A stretch of 44,410 bases of DNA. Source: Candidatus Pacearchaeota archaeon. Its GTDB lineage: Archaea; Nanoarchaeota; Nanoarchaeia; Pacearchaeales; GW2011-AR1. The stretch lies in the NCBI GenBank assembly GCA_023228245.1, contig JALOBN010000016.1, positions 1 through 44,410 on the forward strand, in the 5' to 3' direction. A program made the translations under genes and the position numbers. This document shows, one piece after another, positions 22,455 through 29,948 of the stretch. Under the pieces are notes generated by a model. That model worked only from the letters and a program-made list of their open reading frames with translations, was not told the origin of the DNA and did not search any database. Positions within the stretch are counted from its first letter, which is position 1, and the number at the start of each line of letters is the position of its first letter.

Positions 22455-23776
22455 TCATCAGTCGCAACCCCTTCGCTATTTGGCTGTTGCGCCACTTTCT
22501 TCTCTTGGAAAACAAGCGTTTCCATACCATTTTGATTCGCTTTTTGCTGGATTATTTGCGCCAGCCGATGCCACGGCCACCCGCTTGCGATGCGAGTCTG
22601 TTCGCTTTTTCCTGCCGAAAACAACAAATACTCGCCTTGCGTTTCCGCCGTCGGCTGATGGAATAAGATACCGCCGCAGTTATGCTCCTGAGCTAGTCCT
22701 ATCACCTTCGCCGTCAACGTATAATTCATGTTCGTGCAAAATCGCAGCCACCGATTTACAAAATCCGCCATTCGCTGGCCCTGAGCAGTCTCCCTTCCAT
22801 GCCCCTTCGATCCGCCCGGAGACCAGCGGTAGTTTTCGTTTCTGCTTTGCCTCTCACGATCAATCATCGCGCGAATGGCAGCGACGTTATCGCCGTAACC
22901 GCCGACCGGTATCTCGCGTCCGTCGATCTCGACAATGAGAGGACACTTTATTCCGGCGCGCACTGTAGCCGTGCGAGTTTCGTCCAGCGCACCCGATCGA
23001 ATAATAGGCAGCCGATAGCCGACCATCAGAAACCAGGCGTTCTTGCGTCGGTCGTACTGGAGCATCCCGCCGTTGCGATGGTACTTGCTTTTCTCTAGCT
23101 TTTCCAACGTCGCACGCGGCCGCGCCTTTGCCTTGAGCGACACCGTGTCGCATGTACTGACGGCCTGCGCTCCGTCACGTTCGATTCGATCAATTCGGAA
23201 CTCCGCTTGCCAATCACCCTTGTCGTCTTCTGGAGGAACCATCTTGCATCGCGCATTGCAGAGCGGAATCGGTTGCGCGTAACAAAACGACGGAGGGCCG
23301 ACCTCGTCGCCAAGTACCTGCATGGATCGAGGAAACGCCGACAACACACCGCGTCCGTTTTTGATCGTGCCCATGAGTTTATTGACCGCCAACCCCAGCG
23401 GACGCGCGTTGACCGACGGAAAATCCGCCTGCAACTTTTGCATCAAGTGTGACGCAAACTCTTTCGGCCACAACGTCACTGTGCATTTCGGCTTGTCGCC
23501 GACACGATCCTTTTTCTCCGTTTGATTCCACAATCGCAAGTCGTGCATGTAGGCGCGAATGGCAACGTCATTTCCGGCCGCCGTATGCCAGGATGTCCAA
23601 TGCCGCCACACGGCGTTGCTGATGCATTGAATCTCTTCCGATAAGGCAAGCCATCGTTCGTGCATGGCGTGCCACGCCTGCGCCTCGGGGCTTATGGTGC
23701 GCTTTGATTCGGCGATCCAGCGAACGCCCTTGATTTCGATCCGATCTACTCGGACGGATTCCTTGAACTCTCTCAC
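22439..23776 (-). CDS. Compact type V (Cas12-like) CRISPR effector, predicted nuclease-dead
   Basis: 445 aa, GTG start with GGGAGAG upstream. Type V features: N-terminal helical region with ISNAVWRHW, a block PSFCYAQPIPLCNARCKM near 162, the WED/oligonucleotide-binding-like block GGMLQYDRRKNAWFLMVGYRLP (about 236-257), then the RuvC part. At RuvC-I the usual VDLGIK reads VRAGIK (Arg273 replaces the catalytic Asp). At RuvC-II the usual IEDL reads GGILFHQP (His373 where Glu is expected). RuvC-III and the CxxC zinc finger are absent: the protein ends 25 residues after the QKANQNGMETLVF block, with its last residues VESS encoded by the first repeat. It is likely a guide-directed DNA-binding protein, as Cas12m is, rather than a nuclease. 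Subtype unassigned. Confidence 0.85.
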   Translation of the reverse strand: MREFKESVRVDRIEIKGVRWIAESKRTISPEAQAWHAMHERWLALSEEIQCISNAVWRHWTSWHTAAGNDVAIRAYMHDLRLWNQTEKKDRVGDKPKCTVTLWPKEFASHLMQKLQADFPSVNARPLGLAVNKLMGTIKNGRGVLSAFPRSMQVLGDEVGPPSFCYAQPIPLCNARCKMVPPEDDKGDWQAEFRIDRIERDGAQAVSTCDTVSLKAKARPRATLEKLEKSKYHRNGGMLQYDRRKNAWFLMVGYRLPIIRSGALDETRTATVRAGIKCPLIVEIDGREIPVGGYGDNVAAIRAMIDRERQSRNENYRWSPGGSKGHGRETAQGQRMADFVNRWLRFCTNMNYTLTAKVIGLAQEHNCGGILFHQPTAETQGEYLLFSAGKSEQTRIASGWPWHRLAQIIQQKANQNGMETLVFQEKKVAQQPNSEGVATDEVESS

Positions 23777-24102
23777 AATTCTCTCCCATAAAAGGGGTGG
23801 TTTCTGTCGAGTGCTTCACGGCTCGCGTGGTCCGCAGCTATTCTCGGCATGGGCCGTACAGGTCCGGCCAAAACGAAGGTGAGGCTGTTCGCGTCCGGCC
23901 GATGCGCTGCGACGTGCGGCTTGCCACCAGACATCTGGACGGAGTTGTTGCAAAAGAAAATGCGACGTGCCGAAGAAAAAGCCGCTGGCAGGATCGGCCC
24001 GCCGACTTCGATTCGGATCGCAGACTGCGATAGAATCTCTAGCGCGGATAGAGACGCAGCGGCTTTTTCTTCGGCAATTTGATTTTCGGTTGTGACAGCC
24101 AT
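23773..24102 (-). CDS. Small protein translationally coupled to the Cas12-like effector
   Basis: 109 aa, MAVTTENQIAEEKAAASL onward. The TGA overlaps the effector's GTG (GTGA). GGAG lies 8 bases before the ATG, downstream of the predicted leftward promoter. The sequence has a helical N-terminus, a central ARRIFFCNNSVQMSGGK and a His-rich end (RIAADHASREALDRNHPFYG). Not recognised. Position suggests an accessory or partner of the effector, or an anti-toxin-like leader ORF. Composition is protein-like, but no homologue can be named. Confidence 0.5.
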   Translation of the reverse strand: MAVTTENQIAEEKAAASLSALEILSQSAIRIEVGGPILPAAFSSARRIFFCNNSVQMSGGKPHVAAHRPDANSLTFVLAGPVRPMPRIAADHASREALDRNHPFYGREL

Positions 24103-24131
24103 TTTCTGCGACTCCAAATCAAAGTGTCCGC

Positions 24132-24160
24132 AGAGTAGCTCCAGCTAGAAAATTTATCAA
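24132..24160 (-). promoter_or_regulatory. Leftward sigma70-type promoter for the CRISPR operon (candidate)
   Basis: Minus-strand reading gives TTGATA (24160-24155), 17 bases, TACTCT (24137-24132), about 30 bp before the start of the 109-aa ORF. Near-consensus boxes and optimal spacing support it. It would drive the ORF, effector, array and interleaved genes. Confidence 0.5.
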
Positions 24161-24232
24161 GAGCAATAATTGGTTTTTCCTCGGATTTTCACAAATAGTA
24201 CACAGTGTTCGGTATCGTTACACCTTCGAAAA

Positions 24233-24261
24233 TCCCGAAAAATTCCGAAAATTCCTCGGGA
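24233..24261. promoter_or_regulatory. Inverted-repeat operator candidate in the divergent control region
   Basis: TCCCGA at 24233-24238 and TCGGGA at 24256-24261 form an inverted repeat around A/T-rich CGAAAA motifs repeated at about 10-11-bp intervals. It lies just upstream of the rightward -35 box. A plausible binding site for the XRE regulator encoded at 25473-25673. The rest of the 24103-24362 gap holds the two promoters and nothing else I can identify. Confidence 0.4.
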
Positions 24262-24268
24262 ATACCCC

Positions 24269-24296
24269 TTGCTTTCGCGGATACAACGTGTATACT
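24269..24296 (+). promoter_or_regulatory. Rightward sigma70-type promoter (candidate)
   Basis: TTGCTT (24269-24274), 16 bases, TATACT (24291-24296), about 65 bp before the first plus-strand gene. It drives the four-gene divergent operon containing the hammerhead ribozyme. Confidence 0.55.
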
Positions 24297-24362
24297 GATG
24301 GTAGATCGAGCGAACGACTCGATCGGGCCGGCGGGCCAAACCGCAAAAAGGGAGAAATCAAA

Positions 24363-24848
24363 ATGAAGTCTAATGCAGAACTGGGGTATGGCGACGTGGT
24401 CAAAGTCGCGAACTATTGCGTCGGAAAAAAAGGCAACAAATATCGCGCCTACGGCTACGAGTGGCACTCCGAACAGGACGCCTCGCGCGAATTCGCCCAC
24501 CACGTCGTCGTCGGTCGCGGCGGCCAGGCCAAGGAGGCGATTGATAAAATGATTGAGATGGCAGTGGTGTCCGGCGGAATTCGCGAAAACGGCTGCGATG
24601 GTTTGTGCGCTGACGAGGCAGCAACGCTGCGAGCTCAACTCCTGGAGGAGTTGGCGGAAATAGCGGAAATTGCACGAGAACAACTCAATGAACTAAATGA
24701 CCTGTTCGATGCCCTGGACAACACGGCGGCAGCGCTCGAGACAATGCTAGTCCATCACACTATGTCGGCAGGCGACCGCGTACAACGGCAACGAGTGCTT
24801 GACACCGCCCGCGCGGCGCTGTCCAAAGCATCGCCCGACAAGAGCTAG
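24363..24848 (+). CDS. Hypothetical protein, first gene of the divergent operon
   Basis: 161 aa, ATG preceded by AGGGAG. N-terminal domain ELGYGDVVKVANYCVGKKGNK and YRAYGYEWHSEQDASREFAHHVV. C-terminal two-thirds helical and acidic (LRAQLLEELAEIAEIAREQLNEL), likely coiled coil. No family recognised. Being first after the control region suggests early expression. Confidence 0.6.
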   Translation: MKSNAELGYGDVVKVANYCVGKKGNKYRAYGYEWHSEQDASREFAHHVVVGRGGQAKEAIDKMIEMAVVSGGIRENGCDGLCADEAATLRAQLLEELAEIAEIAREQLNELNDLFDALDNTAAALETMLVHHTMSAGDRVQRQRVLDTARAALSKASPDKS

Positions 24849-24849
24849 G

Positions 24850-24905
24850 CCCGCTGACGAGCCTGTCGGCGGATGGGCGAAACGCTCCACGTCGGAGCGT
24901 CCGGG
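24850..24905 (+). ncRNA. Type I hammerhead ribozyme
   Basis: All conserved core elements are present. Stem I CCCG (24850-24853) pairs with CGGG (24902-24905). CTGACGA is at 24854-24860. Stem II is GCC/GGC (24861-24863 with 24876-24878), extendable to 7 bp with a GGCG loop. GAA is at 24879-24881. A24882 pairs with U24900, and stem III CGCTCC/GGAGCG (24883-24888 with 24894-24899) has a 5-base loop. The cleavage triplet GUC (24899-24901) predicts scission after C24901. It starts two bases after a stop codon, between two genes of the same operon. Both inner stems are closed, which defines type I. Confidence 0.88.
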
Positions 24906-24911
24906 ACGCAC

Positions 24912-24962
24912 TCCAGCATGTCGCTGGACCGTAGCCGACTGACGGCGAGCGAGTGACTCGCC
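24912..24962 (+). other. Two hairpins 3' of the ribozyme cleavage site
   Basis: TCCAGC/GCTGGA (24912-24917 with 24923-24928) and GGCGAG/CTCGCC (24944-24949 with 24957-24962). They would form the 5' end of the released downstream mRNA and may protect it or contact the ribozyme's loops. Confidence 0.5.
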
Positions 24963-25006
24963 TCCTCGGCCGCAGAGTGGAGCGGCAGGCAAAGGGAAAA
25001 TTAAAA

Positions 25007-25387
25007 ATGGCTACAAAATCGAAGAAATGGACTGCTCGCGATGAATGGATTTTTGACGCGCTGTTCGCAGCGGAAGCGAAGGTCCACGCGATCGCCAAGG
25101 TGTATGGATATAATGTAGGCGCTGGACTCGCTATTTACACGGCGCATAAGGCAATCAAGGATGCACTGCGGAGAGATTCCGATGAAAATGCCCTCCAACG
25201 ATCGATGATCTGCTACGATAGCAATTGCGATAATGGACACATGCAAGATATTGCATCGGGACTCTGGCGGCACCTCGACGAAGCCGAAGCAGTCGGTACA
25301 GCCATTGCCGGCGAAGTCATCGCATACGCGGACAGGATTTGCAGAGGACTGAAAACAGCCGAGCGATCCGCCCTATCCAAGAAGTGA
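25007..25387 (+). CDS. Hypothetical protein, second gene of the divergent operon
   Basis: 126 aa, MATKSKKWTARDEWIFDAL onward, with AAAGGG upstream. Helical prediction throughout; two Cys in CYDSNCDNGH. Its mRNA would gain a new 5' end by hammerhead cleavage about 105 bases upstream. No family recognised. Confidence 0.55.
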   Translation: MATKSKKWTARDEWIFDALFAAEAKVHAIAKVYGYNVGAGLAIYTAHKAIKDALRRDSDENALQRSMICYDSNCDNGHMQDIASGLWRHLDEAEAVGTAIAGEVIAYADRICRGLKTAERSALSKK

Positions 25388-25472
25388 ATCGTTCTTCCGG
25401 GTCGCCGGGCTCTGCAAAAGCATACCGGTTGCTCGACTTGTGGGATTAAATTAGAATCAAAGGAATACCGTT

Positions 25473-25673
25473 ATGTCGATCGGCGAAAACATCAAACGGC
25501 TACGCATAAAAAAGTGCCTGACCCAAGTAGCCCTGGCCGAGGCCGCCGGCATCAGCGCTGTGGCCGTCAAGAAGATCGAGGCCGGCGACCGCGAGCCAAA
25601 GAAGACAACGCGGGCGAAGCTGGCGAAGGTCTTCGGAGTGAACGAGGAATCCTTGTGGAGGAAATCACGATGA
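25473..25673 (+). CDS. XRE-family transcriptional regulator
   Basis: 66 aa. A clear Cro/CI-type helix-turn-helix: NIKRLRIKKCLTQVALAEAAGISAVAVKKIEAGDREPKKTTRAKLAKVFGV. Short proteins of this type act as dimeric repressors. Probably controls the divergent promoters at 24.1-24.3 kb. It overlaps the next gene by four bases (ATGA). Confidence 0.9.
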   Translation: MSIGENIKRLRIKKCLTQVALAEAAGISAVAVKKIEAGDREPKKTTRAKLAKVFGVNEESLWRKSR

Positions 25674-26020
25674 CCGTTGACGAGGCGATTGCTGGCATTC
25701 GACACTCCGCGCTTCACGCCTACCAAAAACAATCGGCGGAAGTTGCGATTGCCGAGATCGAACGGCTGCGAGGACTCTTGGCCACGCGCGGGGCCGTGAA
25801 CGAAATCATCGCAGCCGTGAAAGCCAAGGCGGCTGCTCGCACCGTTCCAATGGAAGGTTACGAGCCGTCGGCCGACGAGGTGCTTGTGGCCGAGATCGAA
25901 AAACTCCGCGACGATAATCGTGTGCTCCTCGACTGCTTGAATTGGCCGGACGAGCCATCCCCGATGGAATGTGCTACCGGAGAGAAAGAGGCGTTGCCAT
26001 TACGGAGTTGTCGCCACTGA
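25670..26020 (+). CDS. Hypothetical protein, last gene of the divergent operon
   Basis: 116 aa, MTVDEAIAGIRHSALHAYQ onward, helical N-terminal half (VAIAEIERLRGLL), acidic Pro-containing C-terminal half with a Cys-rich end. It is convergent with the tail-tip gene and the two 3' ends overlap by 21 bp. Function unknown. Confidence 0.55.
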   Translation: MTVDEAIAGIRHSALHAYQKQSAEVAIAEIERLRGLLATRGAVNEIIAAVKAKAAARTVPMEGYEPSADEVLVAEIEKLRDDNRVLLDCLNWPDEPSPMECATGEKEALPLRSCRH

Positions 26021-27772
26021 CATTGGCGCAATCCATTCGATCGTCAGTCCACACCGCCAATAAGCAGTTGTCGCCGTAGTGCAATTGGAGAAGCTTGGAA
26101 CAACGCGTATCCGAAGGTTCGACCCATTCTTGATTCTAGCCAGGGTAACTCTCGTATGCATCGTTTCCATCAGACCCCCGGCCGGAGTTGGCGTATACGA
26201 ATTCATACTGAGTTGAAAAAAGTGAATGTTGACGTACTCGCCAGTGGGATTTTGGCACTCCAAAAAACTCTCTGCCAGCACGGTTGGGACAGATGAAAAA
26301 CCGATCCCAAGAGGACGGTAAATATGTGCGTGCGGTGGGTCGCCGCCTTCATCAACTTCAATTTCTATCGTCGCCGGCAATTCGACGGCCCCCCACAAGT
26401 TCGCAGAGAACGTGATCCTCCAAAGTCCGCTTCTTAAAATTTGAAGACAAGGATCGTTGTACTGCATTCCCGATGAATAGAGATTTTTGACACCAGCTCC
26501 GTATAGTTTTCCACCATGATCGGGAACAGAGAATTGAACGGAGGCGTTGTAGTCTGGCGAGAGTTGAACGCCTACGCCACTGTCTCCTGCTTGCCGAACA
26601 AAATACAGGTTGTCACCAAACAAAATTGGACACGGTCGTCTCACCAGATTGCCCCACAACACCTTGTCCACCCCGTCGATGATGGCAAGAGGCTCGACGC
26701 CGCAGTGAGCGCCCGAGTCCTTAGAGAGTGTCCATTGGCCACTTTTTGCACCCCAGATTTCTCCGATCGCCGGAGTGCCGGTGTCATAGAGGGCCGCCGC
26801 CGGGCCATCACTCCCATCAAAGCAGCGACCTTGAGCATCGCCAAAACCGCCGCTCGCCGTGACGGCGATGTCGCCGTTTACGACGTACTGAATGTGATCG
26901 GTGTCACTCGGCTTATCGATCGTAAGGAACGACACGCCGTCGCTGCCAACGACGGATCCAGTGACGGCCATGATTGCCTTGGCGGGGGCCGTTTCGGATG
27001 CGTCGTTGCGAAACGGAATACCCGGCGCTGGAGGCGACACGCTAACCACATACCACGCGCTGTCGATCATCAGGCAGTAGACCTCCGTTCCGGCCGCTAT
27101 CGGAGGATCGCCAGACTTCATCAGCCAATCTCTGGCCGTGATGTTCACGCCAGTGTCGGCTTCCGAGCCGGCAGTACCTCCCCACACGCTTACCGTGGCC
27201 GAGCCACCTTGCAAAAGATCGCCGTCCAATTTGCCGACGGTCGAGGTAGCAAGTTGGTGCAAGAAGCCGTAGGCCAGCTTCTTGGCCGCGTCCGCGACGC
27301 CGTAGACGGTAAATATGGGTGGCTGGCCCTTCCCTAAGAACCATTGGCCCGCCACTGGCCCGAGTTCGTCGCCCGGCACCGGGGCCTCACCGCTGTAGAG
27401 GACGATACAGGGACCGTATACAAAACATTGTCCCCATGCACGTCGCCCCGTGTCGCTGTTGGCGCCCGACTCGCAATAGATGGGTTCCGAGCCGCAGACA
27501 GCGAAGTCGCGTCCAGGCGTGCTGGAGGGCCTGTCCACCGATACCGTCCTGGTAGCCGCCGGCAGCGTTCCAAGCATGTTGCCGCCGACGATCCTACCGA
27601 CTCCATACGGAGGCATAGTGGAAGTCGAAGAGTTGTGGGTGGCAACCAGCGGGCTCCAGCCGGGGCGGGCTCCACTAGACGGCGGGACAATCTCCGTGAC
27701 CTCGCCCTCGACTTTGCGCACGGCGCGCCCGATGCGCGCGAACTGTTCACCGGTTGGAAGAATGAAAGCCAT
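26000..27772 (-). CDS. Tail-tip/minor tail protein
   Basis: 590 aa, MAFILPTGEQFARIGRAVRKVEGEV onward. Gly/Pro/Ser-rich, beta-strand-rich, with no enzymatic motif. It is the last gene of the leftward tail cluster, downstream of the tape measure and two other tail proteins, which fits a distal tail or fibre-base protein. Its C-terminal region (NATGEYVNIHF-like strands and RVTLARIKNGSNLRIRV) looks like a jelly-roll. Assignment from position and composition. Confidence 0.5.
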   Translation of the reverse strand: MAFILPTGEQFARIGRAVRKVEGEVTEIVPPSSGARPGWSPLVATHNSSTSTMPPYGVGRIVGGNMLGTLPAATRTVSVDRPSSTPGRDFAVCGSEPIYCESGANSDTGRRAWGQCFVYGPCIVLYSGEAPVPGDELGPVAGQWFLGKGQPPIFTVYGVADAAKKLAYGFLHQLATSTVGKLDGDLLQGGSATVSVWGGTAGSEADTGVNITARDWLMKSGDPPIAAGTEVYCLMIDSAWYVVSVSPPAPGIPFRNDASETAPAKAIMAVTGSVVGSDGVSFLTIDKPSDTDHIQYVVNGDIAVTASGGFGDAQGRCFDGSDGPAAALYDTGTPAIGEIWGAKSGQWTLSKDSGAHCGVEPLAIIDGVDKVLWGNLVRRPCPILFGDNLYFVRQAGDSGVGVQLSPDYNASVQFSVPDHGGKLYGAGVKNLYSSGMQYNDPCLQILRSGLWRITFSANLWGAVELPATIEIEVDEGGDPPHAHIYRPLGIGFSSVPTVLAESFLECQNPTGEYVNIHFFQLSMNSYTPTPAGGLMETMHTRVTLARIKNGSNLRIRVVPSFSNCTTATTAYWRCGLTIEWIAPMSVATTP

Positions 27773-27776
27773 GATG

Positions 27777-29039
27777 CTAAATCGCCGAAGGCGTCCAGGT
27801 GCGGTGTTTTCCGAGACCGTTGATCCCTTCGCAACCCATGTAGTCGATCCCGCCGGAGAAGGTGACGACCGAGGCCGGGTCGAAGATCGTGTTTTGCCCG
27901 TAGGTCTGAATGGCAGTTACCGTCTTCGACCGCATGTCGCGTGAGAAGTCCAGCACACCCTCGGCCATGATGACCGCGGCCGTCAACGTGCCGGCAGTCG
28001 AATAATACACTCGGCCGCCGTAGACGCTCAACGACGTGACCGCGTTCGTCATGCCGTAGATCGTCGCCTCGCCGGCCGAGTTGGTGAACGAGGCGATAGC
28101 CGCCGTTGTTGTGTCGCACGTTAGGTTGCCGCCGTTCTTGATGATCGTCCCGAGCGTGACGCCGCTGCCGCAACGAACGATTGCATCCGTGTCGGGGCTG
28201 CTGTAGTAACCCATCTTCAGCGTCAGCACTGTGGCGACCTCGCCCGCGAACGGGGCGATGCTCAAATCGCCCTTTGTAACAGACACCGCGTTGCTGGCGT
28301 GCGTCCCCTTCCAAATCACAGCGCCGAGCCCATCCTCCGCCGGCGTGCCCGTGTTGAGAATCGTAATCGCCGTTTGTACCGTGCCGGTGTTGAGTTTTAG
28401 ACGGCCGGTTCCGCCGTTCACCACGCAAACGTCCGGGCTGATCTTGAGATACTGCTCGCGGTATTCCGGGTACAGCCCGGTTTCGTTCACTCGCGGGAGA
28501 CCGATGGTTTCCGTCGCGTCGTGTTCGTCGATAAACAAATCGGGCGTGATTTCCAATTGGTCGAGGCCGTAGTAGATCGAGCCGCTGCCCTTCTCGATGA
28601 TGATCGTGTCGTCGTCCACGGGAAGTGCCGCGCCAGACCAGTTGGCCGGTGTGATCAAATGGTTTGGCCCGTCGTTTACAATGGTCGTCGATTGCGTGAA
28701 GGTCTGATTGTCGGCCGTTCCGCCGCCGGTTTCCGTGGTGGAAAGCGTAACGGCGAAGTCCATGCCGGGAGTTTTTGCGGTCAGCGTCAGCGCGCCGCCT
28801 CCCGTGGCCAGCGCCGTTATCTCGGCGAACTCGGGATAGTCCGAAGCCGACAAGGCGTTCCACGCCGCCGCAAACGCTGTCGCGCAGGCGGCGGCCTCCG
28901 GGCTGCCGCCGACAACGCTCAGCGTCTTGTTGCCGATGGTGGCGCGGAAAATATCCGTCGTCTCGATGGTTCCTCCGATGGTGCAAGTGATTACCTTGGC
29001 AACGGCCGGAGCGCCGCCGATAAATACGCATGTAGCCAT
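27777..29039 (-). CDS. Minor tail protein/beta-rich tail structural protein
   Basis: 420 aa, MATCVFIGGAPAVAKVITCTI onward. Contains a VDDDTIIIEKGSGSIYYGL strand block and several repeats of TxxTxxGGxxxF pattern suggesting a beta-helix or beta-sandwich. It follows the 299-aa tail protein in the same direction. Name by position only. Confidence 0.5.
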   Translation of the reverse strand: MATCVFIGGAPAVAKVITCTIGGTIETTDIFRATIGNKTLSVVGGSPEAAACATAFAAAWNALSASDYPEFAEITALATGGGALTLTAKTPGMDFAVTLSTTETGGGTADNQTFTQSTTIVNDGPNHLITPANWSGAALPVDDDTIIIEKGSGSIYYGLDQLEITPDLFIDEHDATETIGLPRVNETGLYPEYREQYLKISPDVCVVNGGTGRLKLNTGTVQTAITILNTGTPAEDGLGAVIWKGTHASNAVSVTKGDLSIAPFAGEVATVLTLKMGYYSSPDTDAIVRCGSGVTLGTIIKNGGNLTCDTTTAAIASFTNSAGEATIYGMTNAVTSLSVYGGRVYYSTAGTLTAAVIMAEGVLDFSRDMRSKTVTAIQTYGQNTIFDPASVVTFSGGIDYMGCEGINGLGKHRTWTPSAI

Positions 29040-29048
29040 GATTCTCTC

Positions 29049-29948
29049 CTACAGCAGCCGAAGCTGGTTGAAGTCGGCCGTCTCGAAGTTCACGAAAGAC
29101 GGGCTAATGTATTGAATGTTTCCTTTACGCACTTTCTCGAATGATAACTGGCCGCCGTTGCCGTCGAGAAACTCGCCGTCGCTGGTGTTTTCTCCCAACT
29201 CGTCCTTGCACGATGCTTTGACCCTCTTGCCTGTTTTTGACTCGACGCCAGATGCGCTGACGAAAGTTTCGTCCACGAGGCAGCGTTTTCCGAAGTCGGG
29301 CGTGTTCGGCCACCAGCCCTCCGGCGCTATCTCGAATCGGTACGAAACTTTCCAGTAGTAGCGGCCAGCCTCTTCCACCCACGTTAGGACGGACTCGGGA
29401 AAGAACATCTTTGCGGAAGCGGGGTATAGACCGTACCAGTTCGATCCGTTGACCTTGTTCGCGTATTTCATGGCGACGGCAACCGAGTAGGATGCTTCGT
29501 ATCGCGTTATCGTCAGAATCGCGTGGCTGATCTCGAAAGGCGGTCGATCCTTGAGCATGTCCCCAGCGCTGTTTAGAAACGGCCGGCCCCGCGCATCCAC
29601 TAGAGGATAGGTCTCGATGATTTTGTCACGCCACTCGATCTCGATCGGCCACCGCAGAGGGTCTTTGCCTTTGTCGCGCTTTCCCACCGGAGACAACTGA
29701 CGCGGCCGGAATGCGATTCGCGCCTCCCATACCGTTCTGTCCACGCGCGAGATTTCCGTGTTATCGCAGACGTGCTGACGGCCGCGGTAGTTGAACACTT
29801 CGCCGTTGCCGGGCAGGACGCGCGAAACCACCGTCTCGTCGTCGCTCGCGCTGTTCGTAACGATCGTGCGAACGTACTCGTACTCGACGCCGTTCTCGCC
29901 GTCGCGCTTTCGGAACGAATTGGACTTCTCGACGTTGCGAATTATCAT
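29049..29948 (-). CDS. Tail protein downstream of the tape measure
   Basis: 299 aa, MIIRNVEKSNSFRKRDGE onward. Contains the RHVCDNTEISRVDRTVWEARIAF block and RWPIEIEWRDKIIETYPLVD, a mixed beta domain. The position immediately after the tape measure (4-base overlap) matches distal tail protein genes of siphophages, but I do not see enough to name the fold. Confidence 0.5.
   Translation of the reverse strand: MIIRNVEKSNSFRKRDGENGVEYEYVRTIVTNSASDDETVVSRVLPGNGEVFNYRGRQHVCDNTEISRVDRTVWEARIAFRPRQLSPVGKRDKGKDPLRWPIEIEWRDKIIETYPLVDARGRPFLNSAGDMLKDRPPFEISHAILTITRYEASYSVAVAMKYANKVNGSNWYGLYPASAKMFFPESVLTWVEEAGRYYWKVSYRFEIAPEGWWPNTPDFGKRCLVDETFVSASGVESKTGKRVKASCKDELGENTSDGEFLDGNGGQLSFEKVRKGNIQYISPSFVNFETADFNQLRLL

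Noticed and set aside
21820..22938. Plus-strand 372-codon frame across the array and effector
   Set aside because: Antisense to the effector and made of repeat translation (LQPPLIFNSTLP); no codon evidence for a protein.
22439..23776. Effector as an ordinary IS605/IS607 TnpB
   Set aside because: TnpB normally keeps the RuvC triad and zinc finger and has transposon ends nearby. This gene is fused to a 49-repeat array, and I see no left or right IS end.
24931..24962. Second hammerhead around the CTGACGG at about 24939
   Set aside because: The core would need CTGANGA, and here the sixth and seventh bases are GG; no matching GAAA and cleavage site.
27334..29031. Minus-strand 565-codon frame overlapping two tail genes
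   Set aside because: Arg/His-rich out-of-frame reading of GC-rich DNA; the two tail genes in the other frame have coupled starts and protein-like composition.
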